Below, piece after piece: positions 6,738 through 12,260 of a stretch of 15,269 nt of DNA. This DNA is from Geodermatophilaceae bacterium. Its GTDB lineage: Bacteria; Actinomycetota; Actinomycetes; Mycobacteriales; Geodermatophilaceae. The stretch spans positions 1 through 15,269 of the forward strand of contig JACCUF010000193.1 of assembly GCA_013811975.1 (NCBI GenBank), in the 5' to 3' direction. Each line of letters opens with the position of its first letter. The stretch's first letter is position 1. Under the pieces are notes generated by a model. The model ran no database searches. It was given only the letters and a program-made list of their open reading frames with translations, and had not been told where the DNA came from. Position numbers and translations under genes: made by a program.

Positions 6738-8381
6738 TCACTTCTTGGCCTTCTTGCGGACCTGAATCTTCTCCTGGCCGACGTCCTCGGAATCCATCGC
6801 CGCTGCCTCGGCCTCGTTGCCGACCAAAGAGTCACCGGAGCTGGTGGTGAACTGCTTCTTGAACTCCTCCACCGCGGCCACCACTGATGCCTCGGTGTCA
6901 TTCTCGAACTTCTTGGACTCCCGAATTGTGTCCAGAATGCCCTTCTCGTTGTGCCGCAGGTGGTCCAGGAACTCGGACTCGAATCGGCGTACGTCCTCGA
7001 CCGGCACCTTGTCTACGTGCCCTTGCGTTCCGAGGAAGATAGAGACGACCTGCTCCTCGACCGGATACGGCGAGTACACGTCCTGTTTGAGCAACTCCAC
7101 GATCCGGGCGCCTCGATCCAGGGTGGCCCGCGACGAAGCGTCGAGGTCGGATGCGAACGCCGAGAAGGCTTCGAGCTCCCGGTACTGCGCGAGGTTGACC
7201 CGCAGTGATCCGGCGACCGCCTTCATCGCCTTGATCTGAGCGGCACCGCCGACCCGGGAGACCGACGTACCGACCGCCATGGCCGGACGGACACCCTGGT
7301 TGAACAGGTCGGACTGGAAGAAGCACTGTCCGTCGGTGATCGAGATGACGTTTGTCGGGATGTAGGCCGCGATGTCGTTGGCCTTGGTCTCGATGATCGG
7401 CAAACCGGTCATCGACCCGCCGCCGAGGTCGTCGGACAGCTTCGCGCAGCGTTCGAGCAGCCGGGAGTGCAGGTAGAAGACGTCGCCTGGGTAGGCCTCG
7501 CGTCCGGGCGGGCGACGCAGCAGCAGTGAGATCGCGCGGTATGCCTCGGCCTGCTTGGAAAGGTCATCGAACACGATCAGGACGTGCTTGCCCTGATACA
7601 TCCAGTGCTGACCCAGGGCCGAACCCGTGTACGGCGCCAGCCACTTGAACCCGGCCGAGTCCGATGCCGGTGCCGCGACGATGGTGGTGTACTCCAGCGC
7701 GCCGGCCTCGTCCAGTGCCGCTCGGACACCGGAGATCGTCGAGCCCTTCTGGCCGATGGCCACGTAGATGCAGCGGACCTGCTGTTCGGCATCCCCTGAT
7801 GCCCAGGCCTGCTTCTGGTTGATGATCGTGTCCACGCAGACCGCGGTCTTGCCGGTCTTGCGGTCGCCGATCAGAAGCTGGCGCTGTCCGCGGCCGATCG
7901 GGGTCATCGCATCGATCGCCTTGATCCCGGTCTGCAGTGGCTCGGACACGCTCTGCCGGTCGATCACCGAGGCGGCCTGCAGCTCCAGGACCCGCTCCTC
8001 ATCGCTCTCGATGTCGCCCAAGCCGTCCAGCGGCTGAGCCAGCGGGTTGATCACGCGGCCCAAAAAGGCATCGCCGACCGGAACAGACAGGATCCGGCCG
8101 GTACGGGTGACCTGCTGACCCTCGGCCAGGCCCTGGTAGTCACCCAGGATGACCGCGCCGATGTCCCTGACGTCGAGGTTCAGGGCCACGCCGAGGACCC
8201 CATCCTGGAACTCCAACAGTTCGTTGGTCATCGCCGAGGGCAGACCCTCGACGTGCGCGATGCCGTCTGCGGTGTCCACCACGGTGCCGACCTCCTCGCG
8301 GGAGGCATCCGCGGAGAAGGAGGACACGTACTGCTCGATCGCACTCTGGATCTCATCCGCGGAGATCGTCAGCTCGGCCAT
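6738..8381 (-). CDS. atpA: F1 ATP synthase subunit alpha
   Basis: Alpha is the non-catalytic nucleotide-binding subunit of the alpha3beta3 hexamer. In its 547 residues I see the P-loop GDRKTGKT (172-179), IYVAIGQKGST (205-215), Walker B LIVFDDLSK (268-276), and SVSRVGGAAQIKAM, which contains the arginine finger Arg376 at the same number as in E. coli. Residues from about 511 onward form a C-terminal extension ending in a basic run (VRKKAKK), like the mycobacterial alpha extension that suppresses hydrolysis. The ATG at 8381 is preceded by ACAGGAC on the minus strand, about 6-8 nt away. A 129-bp gap separates it from atpH. That gap holds a small open frame overlapping the atpA start out of frame. 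Confidence 0.98.
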   Translation of the reverse strand: MAELTISADEIQSAIEQYVSSFSADASREEVGTVVDTADGIAHVEGLPSAMTNELLEFQDGVLGVALNLDVRDIGAVILGDYQGLAEGQQVTRTGRILSVPVGDAFLGRVINPLAQPLDGLGDIESDEERVLELQAASVIDRQSVSEPLQTGIKAIDAMTPIGRGQRQLLIGDRKTGKTAVCVDTIINQKQAWASGDAEQQVRCIYVAIGQKGSTISGVRAALDEAGALEYTTIVAAPASDSAGFKWLAPYTGSALGQHWMYQGKHVLIVFDDLSKQAEAYRAISLLLRRPPGREAYPGDVFYLHSRLLERCAKLSDDLGGGSMTGLPIIETKANDIAAYIPTNVISITDGQCFFQSDLFNQGVRPAMAVGTSVSRVGGAAQIKAMKAVAGSLRVNLAQYRELEAFSAFASDLDASSRATLDRGARIVELLKQDVYSPYPVEEQVVSIFLGTQGHVDKVPVEDVRRFESEFLDHLRHNEKGILDTIRESKKFENDTEASVVAAVEEFKKQFTTSSGDSLVGNEAEAAAMDSEDVGQEKIQVRKKAKK

Positions 8382-8458
8382 GTGAACGTCCTGTCTGTCT
8401 GGATGATTGTCTCGGTGTTCGGTCTGAGGCGCATGTCCGTGCGGCGCAGTCGGCTCAT
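8369..8458 (-). CDS. Possible 29-codon ORF overlapping the atpA start
   Basis: In the atpH-atpA gap an ATG at 8458 is preceded by the strong Shine-Dalgarno-like AGGGAGG, 10 nt away. It opens a 29-residue frame (starts MSRLRRTDMRLRP, ends TFTWPS) that stops with TGA 10-12 nt inside atpA, out of frame with it. The geometry would suit translational coupling or a leader peptide for atpA. The peptide matches no family I know, and its N-terminus is Arg-rich. The frame also stays open upstream into atpH, so part of the openness is chance. Confidence 0.25.
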   Translation of the reverse strand: MSRLRRTDMRLRPNTETIIQTDRTFTWPS

Positions 8459-8510
8459 TGCTTGTCCGCCTCCCTCGCTGGCGCTCGGTCGATGCTCCCG
8501 CCCTCTCGGC

Positions 8511-9329
8511 TCAACGGACCAGCCACTGACGTGCAGCGGCCAGCCGGAAACGGGTGCTGCCATCGATGATCTCGTCGCCCACCCGGACGACGAGACCGCC
8601 GAGAAGATCGGGGTCCAGCGCAATCTGCAGGGCGATCCGCCGGTTGTAGATACCCGACAGACTGTCCACCAGTCGCTGTTCCTGGTCATCGGTGAGCGCG
8701 ATCGAGGTGGTGATCTGTGCGATCGAGCGCTCCCGGCGCAAAGCCGCGAGATCGGAGAGTTCTTCGATGGACTGCACGGCGTGGCGGGCGCGGGCACCGG
8801 TGAGCCTGGCGGCCAGCAGCAACTCGGTGACCGCGTGGACCTTGCCGCCGACCAGCGCGTCGACCAGGCCTGCCCGCTGGGCGTTGCTGGCCCCGGGCTC
8901 GGACAGCGCCCCCTGCAGGTCAGGGCGACCGGCGACGATCCGGCCGAACCGGAAAAGTTCGTCCTCGACGGTGTCCAGCTTGTCGTCGGCCTCGGCCGAG
9001 GCGAAGGCCGCCTGAACTGCCAGCCGCTCGAGTCCGGCGGCGAACTCACTGGGCAGTGACCAGCGCGCTCGTACGGCCGACTCCAGCACCGAACCCGTAG
9101 CGTCGCCGACCTTGCCGCCGAACACGTTCGCGGCCAACGCGGCGCGAGCATCGGCGTCGGTCGCGGTGTCGGCCAGTGCACGGCGCAACGTGGGCTGATC
9201 CTGCAGGAGACCGACGACTGTGAAGAGCTCGTCGGCCAAGCTCAACAGGGCGGCGGCTGAACGACCCTCACTTGCGCTGTCCAGTTCGGCTGCGGCGCCG
9301 GCAAGGGCCTCGCGGCTGGCTGCTTGCAT
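8511..9329 (-). CDS. atpH: F1Fo ATP synthase subunit delta, duplicated N-terminal domain
   Basis: Delta (OSCP homologue) sits on top of F1 and holds the peripheral stalk. The product is 272 residues, about 90 more than the E. coli protein (about 177), as in other actinobacteria. The extra length is explained by an internal duplication. Residues 32-88 (starting ADELFTVVGLLQDQPTLRRAL) and 122-178 (starting EDELFRFGRIVAGRPDLQGAL) align with a 90-residue offset and share DELF, AL and GGKV at matching places. The C-terminal domain ends LGGLVVRVGDEIIDGSTR, a hallmark of delta. The ATG at 9329 shares one base with the stop of the upstream b' gene (TGATG). In mycobacteria the equivalent of this protein is fused behind a b-like domain. 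Here the two are separate. Confidence 0.95.
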   Translation of the reverse strand: MQAASREALAGAAAELDSASEGRSAAALLSLADELFTVVGLLQDQPTLRRALADTATDADARAALAANVFGGKVGDATGSVLESAVRARWSLPSEFAAGLERLAVQAAFASAEADDKLDTVEDELFRFGRIVAGRPDLQGALSEPGASNAQRAGLVDALVGGKVHAVTELLLAARLTGARARHAVQSIEELSDLAALRRERSIAQITTSIALTDDQEQRLVDSLSGIYNRRIALQIALDPDLLGGLVVRVGDEIIDGSTRFRLAAARQWLVR

Positions 9330-9886
9330 CAGGCGCGAGCCTCGTCACCAGCGCCCGCGGGTGCGAACTCCCGCTCGTGATCCCGATCAGTCCCGGGGTT
9401 GACCATCTGGTCGAGTTCATCGAGGAAATGATCCACGGTGGCGGCCTTGCGCTCGTCGTCGGACAGCGATTCGACGATGATCCTTTCCGCCAGTTGCATC
9501 AACAGTCCACCGATCTCGGCCCGGACCTGGCGGACCGTCTGGTCCCGCGCAGCGACCAGTTGCTCTTCGCCACGCTGCCGGATGCGCTCGACCTCGCGGT
9601 CGGCCTGCTCCCGCAGCTCCTCTCGGAGTCGTTCGGCATCCGCTCGGGCGCCATCCCGGATTCTGGCTACCTCGCCGCGCGCTTCAGCCAGAGCCGACTC
9701 GAGGCTGCTGCGTGCCTGTTCGAGGTTTCGGGCCGCCGCTTCGCTGTCGTCGACCTGCTGTTGGACCTCGTCCTGCCGCTTGGTTGCCATCCGCGACAGG
9801 ATCGGCCAGACGTAACGGTAGAGAACGAACAAGATGATCAGGAAGGCGAAGCTCTCAGAGAGCAGGACCAACGCTTCGTCTGACAT
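9329..9886 (-). CDS. atpF: Second Fo ATP synthase subunit b (b'-like), tandem paralogue
   Basis: The 185-residue product has one N-terminal membrane helix (about residues 5-27, containing LFVLYRYV) followed by a long charged coiled coil (about 35-160), the architecture of a peripheral-stalk b subunit. It aligns without gaps over 141 residues to the upstream b gene. More than half the positions are identical by eye, including LREQADREVERI. Its polar C-terminal tail (about 160-185) is longer than that of b. It starts in a TGATG overlap with the end of the first b gene and ends in a second TGATG overlap with atpH. In M. tuberculosis the protein at this position is the b-like half of the fused AtpH. 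The pairing of b with b' in a heterodimeric stalk is inferred. Confidence 0.9.
   Translation of the reverse strand: MSDEALVLLSESFAFLIILFVLYRYVWPILSRMATKRQDEVQQQVDDSEAAARNLEQARSSLESALAEARGEVARIRDGARADAERLREELREQADREVERIRQRGEEQLVAARDQTVRQVRAEIGGLLMQLAERIIVESLSDDERKAATVDHFLDELDQMVNPGTDRDHEREFAPAGAGDEARA
9585..9615. repeat. 31-bp exact direct repeat, copy in the second b gene
   Basis: This stretch is identical to 10091-10121 in the upstream b gene, offset 506 bp. It encodes the shared LREQADREVER segment. It supports a tandem gene duplication or later gene conversion, and it is long enough for recombination between the two copies. Confidence 0.9.
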
Positions 9887-10428
9887 CAGTCCTCGCCCCG
9901 ACCAGCAGGGGTGTGCTCGAGTTCAGCAAGGAAGCGGTCCACCGTCGCGCGCCGGCGCCGGTCATCGGACAACGACTGGCCGATGACCCGCTCGGCAAGT
10001 CGCGTGGACAGCCCGTCGAGCTCGGTACGCAGCTGGGTCAACGTCTGCGCCCGGTGCGCGGCGAGCTGCTCGGCACCTTGGCGCTGGATCCGCTCGACCT
10101 CGCGGTCGGCCTGCTCCCGCAAGTCGGTACGGACCCGGGCCGCGTCGGCCCGGGCTTCGTCGCGGATGCTAGCCGCCTCGGCTCGCGCATCGGCGAGCTC
10201 GGACTCGTAGCGTTCCCTGGCCTCCTGCAGCGTACGGGCCGCCAACTCCTTGTCCTGGACCTGCTTGCGCACCATGTCCTGCCGCTCGTCCAGCGCCCGC
10301 GAAAGCGGCGGCACGACGTAGCGGTAGAGCACGAAAAGGACGATCAGGAACAGGGCGAACTCGACGAAGAACGTGGCGTTGGGCAGCAAGAAGTTGGTCG
10401 TCTCTGCCGCCAGCACGCGTGTCGTCAT
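9886..10428 (-). CDS. atpF: Fo ATP synthase subunit b
   Basis: Subunit b anchors the peripheral stalk in the membrane and reaches delta and alpha on F1. The 180-residue product has a membrane helix at about 18-38 (EFALFLIVLFVLYRYV) after a short periplasmic start. The rest is a highly charged Ala/Arg/Glu coiled coil running nearly to the C-terminus. The ATG at 10428 lies 10 bp after the atpE stop, without an evident Shine-Dalgarno site, so translation probably depends on coupling to atpE. The stop shares one base with the next gene's start (TGATG). Its close paralogue follows directly. By order after atpE it is the counterpart of mycobacterial AtpF. Confidence 0.95.
   Translation of the reverse strand: MTTRVLAAETTNFLLPNATFFVEFALFLIVLFVLYRYVVPPLSRALDERQDMVRKQVQDKELAARTLQEARERYESELADARAEAASIRDEARADAARVRTDLREQADREVERIQRQGAEQLAAHRAQTLTQLRTELDGLSTRLAERVIGQSLSDDRRRRATVDRFLAELEHTPAGRGED
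10091..10121. repeat. 31-bp exact direct repeat, copy in the first b gene
   Basis: This is the partner of the copy at 9585-9615. It encodes LREQADREVER in the first b subunit. The surrounding DNA is also similar but not identical. Confidence 0.9.
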
Positions 10429-10438
10429 CGGAGCAGTT

Positions 10439-10726
10439 CTACGCTGCGCCAGTCACGAACACGAACAGCGCCATGAAGGCCAGGTTGATGAAGTACATGC
10501 CCTCGGCCAGGCCGATGATCAGGAACATCGTGGTGTTCAGCCGACCGGCCGCCTCAGGCTGACGCGCGACTCCTTGGATCATCGCCGAGCCGACCAGGCC
10601 ATCGGCGATCGCCGCACCGATCGCACCGCCGCCCAGAGCTAAGCCGCCGCCGACCATGGCCAGACCGAGCAGGGTCCCGTCGCCACCGCCCTCGGCAGCC
10701 ACGGCCAGCACACTGGACACACTCAT
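10439..10726 (-). CDS. atpE: Fo ATP synthase subunit c
   Basis: Subunit c forms the proton-carrying rotor ring. The 95-residue product is a helical hairpin. The first helix is Gly-rich (about 20-48, GGGLALGGGAIGAAIADG), the polar loop is ARQPEAAGRL (54-63), and the second helix contains the ion-binding Glu75 in GLAEGMYFINLAFMALFVF. The Glu context matches proton-type actinobacterial rings and lacks the Na+ signature with Ser-Thr after the Glu. Relative to M. tuberculosis, Glu75 is Glu61 and Asp42 is Asp28. Met77 replaces Ala63. ATG 10726 is fixed by AGGAGA just upstream. A longer start at 10771 would add 15 non-family residues. A 13-bp stem-loop precedes the gene. Confidence 0.97.
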   Translation of the reverse strand: MSVSSVLAVAAEGGGDGTLLGLAMVGGGLALGGGAIGAAIADGLVGSAMIQGVARQPEAAGRLNTTMFLIIGLAEGMYFINLAFMALFVFVTGAA

Positions 10727-10730
10727 GTCT

Positions 10731-10736
10731 TCTCCT
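10731..10736 (-). promoter_or_regulatory. Ribosome binding site of atpE
   Basis: Minus-strand AGGAGA lies 4 nt upstream of ATG 10726 within CGAGGAGAAGAC. It sets the 95-residue start and should give strong initiation, consistent with the many c subunits needed per enzyme. Confidence 0.8.
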
Positions 10737-10790
10737 CGTTTTCCCGTGCCACACCCCGCTGGGTAGGCCACGAATCGACTTCTGGGGAGC

Positions 10791-10823
10791 AGAGGCAGCG
10801 ACGCCTAGTGCGTCGCTGCCTCT
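10791..10823 (-). promoter_or_regulatory. Perfect 13-bp stem-loop across the atpB stop, upstream of atpE
   Basis: AGAGGCAGCGACG (10791-10803) and CGTCGCTGCCTCT (10811-10823) are exact inverted complements around a 7-nt loop (10804-10810). The loop contains the atpB stop codon TAG (minus strand, 10805-10807). The 5' arm in the mRNA encodes the last atpB codons. No U-run follows, so it is not a classic intrinsic terminator. The 3' foot is 64 nt before the atpE start. An mRNA processing or stability role that raises c-subunit output is an inference. Confidence 0.75.
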
Positions 10824-11554
10824 TCGTCACTGCCCACCGCTTCGCTGAAGTATATGACAGTGAGCAACGTGAAGATCAGCGCCTGGATGACGCCGATGAA
10901 GATGTCGAAAAGCTTCCAGGCCGCGTTCGGCGCCCACAGGATGTAAGCCGGTAGCAGGGCAATGATCGAGACCATGATCCCGCCGGCAAAGATGTTCCCC
11001 CACAGCCGCAGGGACAGCGAGACCGGTCGGGCGAAGTACTGCGTGATGATCTCGGACGGGGCAAGGAACGCGTATGGCTCGGTCAGGTGTCCGAAGTGCT
11101 TCTTCGCACCCCGCGCGCGGATCCCCGCAACTTGTACCCAGATGATCACCAGCAGCATCATCGGGTAGGCCAGGTTGACATCGGCGGTGGGTGGCGGAAG
11201 GACGTGCTCGGAGGGCAGCGCGGCCAGCAGGTTGCAGATCAGGATGAACGCGAAGAGCGTCACTCCCAGCGAGACGACGCCGCGGGGGGCCCGCAAGCCC
11301 ATGCCGTCCCGGACCTGCCCCTGCACCCAGCCGGTGAGCGCCTCGAACACCAGTTGCAGCGTTGTCGGCCGCCCCCGGGTAACCCCCCTCGCCATGTAGA
11401 GACCCAGCCCACACACGATCGCGCCCGCGATCGCGGTGGCGATGATCGTGTCGATGTTCATGGTGAAGCCCAGGAACTCACCGGTCCAGTGCTCACCCGG
11501 GGTGATCTCTTCGGCGGCCAGCACGGCGGCCGAACCGGCCGCGTCGTTCGTCAT
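10805..11554 (-). CDS. atpB: Fo ATP synthase subunit a
   Basis: Subunit a provides the proton half-channels beside the c-ring. The 249-residue product has several membrane helices. The fourth conserved region shows SLSLRLWGNIFAGG with the essential Arg183, and the last helix FIGVIQALIFTLLTVIYFSEA (about 218-238) carries the conserved Gln and Tyr. The early IVCGLGLYMARG and PTTLQLVFEALTGWV blocks are typical of actinobacterial AtpB. The ATG at 11554 overlaps the stop of the upstream AtpI-like gene (ATGA) and has AAGGAG about 11 nt upstream. The stop codon lies in the loop of a perfect stem-loop. Confidence 0.97.
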   Translation of the reverse strand: MTNDAAGSAAVLAAEEITPGEHWTGEFLGFTMNIDTIIATAIAGAIVCGLGLYMARGVTRGRPTTLQLVFEALTGWVQGQVRDGMGLRAPRGVVSLGVTLFAFILICNLLAALPSEHVLPPPTADVNLAYPMMLLVIIWVQVAGIRARGAKKHFGHLTEPYAFLAPSEIITQYFARPVSLSLRLWGNIFAGGIMVSIIALLPAYILWAPNAAWKLFDIFIGVIQALIFTLLTVIYFSEAVGSDEEAATH

Positions 11555-11949
11555 CTCTGTCGGATCTCCTTGATCAGCGGCAGCATCGAACTCACGATGG
11601 CGAGGAACTGAAACAGTGCTAGCCCGCCGAACACGGCGAGACCGGGGGGACGGAACAGCAGTACGAGGCCGAACGCGATCACGGTGATCGCCGCGAGCCG
11701 CACCAGCACCGAGCCGGTGAACCGGATCTTGGATGGCTTGGCGTCAGAGAATCGCTCCACCGAATGTACGACAAGAGCGGAGTTCAGCAGACCTAGGCCT
11801 AGACCTACACAGCCGAACAGCGCGTAGCCAGCGTGGCCCAGGGGCACTAGCACGGCGATCCCGAGCACAGCCACAACGGCGGCGGCTAGCGCCGATCGCC
11901 GGAGCGTGGTGCGGGTGACCGGAGGGGTGTACGGCGTACCGGCTACCAC
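11551..11949 (-). CDS. atpI: AtpI-like integral membrane protein
   Basis: The 132-residue product shows four hydrophobic segments (about 18-37, 41-62, 80-99, 102-123) separated by short charged loops (HSVERFSDAKPSKIR) and ends with the basic IKEIRQR. Its size, topology and place directly before atpB fit the AtpI family, whose members aid c-ring assembly or Mg2+/ion handling in some bacteria. Sequence conservation in this family is low, so the assignment rests mainly on topology and context. The mycobacterial neighbour Rv1303 holds the same place. The likely start is GTG 11949, 16 bp after the stop of the AtpZ-like gene. A GAGATGAGAT stretch upstream could serve as a weak ribosome site. The end overlaps atpB by 4 nt. 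Confidence 0.75.
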   Translation of the reverse strand: MVAGTPYTPPVTRTTLRRSALAAAVVAVLGIAVLVPLGHAGYALFGCVGLGLGLLNSALVVHSVERFSDAKPSKIRFTGSVLVRLAAITVIAFGLVLLFRPPGLAVFGGLALFQFLAIVSSMLPLIKEIRQR

Positions 11950-11965
11950 GACGATCTCATCTCAT

Positions 11966-12166
11966 TCACATATACCTCTTGAACTGCTTGTAGAAGTAGG
12001 CGCATGCGGCGACGACACCCAGTGCCAGCCCGGCGAGTGCGAACGCGGGGAAGGTGTCGAACGGAAGGTCGACCAACCAGCCCAGGCCGAAGCCCACCAC
12101 GACGCAGCCGGCTAGGGTCGTCCCCATTGACAGCAGGTCGCCCAGGCCGGGACCGCCAGCTTCCAT
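11966..12166 (-). CDS. atpZ: AtpZ/AtpI family small membrane protein
   Basis: The 66-residue product has two membrane helices (about 13-34 and 39-57) with the motif pattern GxxLAGCVVVGFGLGWLVDL...FPAFALAGLALGVVAA and a short aromatic/basic tail YKQFKRYM. This is the pattern of the AtpZ (ATPase gene 1) family encoded at the head of many bacterial atp operons and linked to ion transport or c-ring assembly with AtpI. I chose ATG 12166. The frame is open to TTG 12208, which would add 14 residues without membrane character. Neither start has a good Shine-Dalgarno site. Finding both AtpZ and AtpI before atpB supports reading them as a pair. Confidence 0.75.
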   Translation of the reverse strand: MEAGGPGLGDLLSMGTTLAGCVVVGFGLGWLVDLPFDTFPAFALAGLALGVVAACAYFYKQFKRYM

Positions 12167-12224
12167 CGGTGAGTTCAGCCGCCAAGCTGTCAGGGGTAAC
12201 CGGGCCAATCAACGTCCGGTGAAC

Positions 12225-12260
12225 CGACGCTACCAGAGCGTCGCCGACCGGAGCGCCGGT
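12225..12260 (-). other. Two adjacent hairpins after wecA
   Basis: Immediately downstream of wecA (minus strand) lie ACCGG-AGCG-CCGGT (12247-12260, perfect 5-bp stem, 4-nt loop, touching the stop codon) and CGACGCT-ACCAG-AGCGTCG (12225-12243, perfect 7-bp stem, 5-nt loop). No U-run follows either. They could act as a weak terminator, a pause site or an mRNA processing boundary between the wecA group and the atp genes. The function is unproven. Confidence 0.45.

Noticed and set aside
6707..6901. Upstream extension of gamma into atpA
   Set aside because: The added residues are Arg/Ser/Pro-rich shadow sequence of atpA. The canonical gamma N-terminus starts at 6706.
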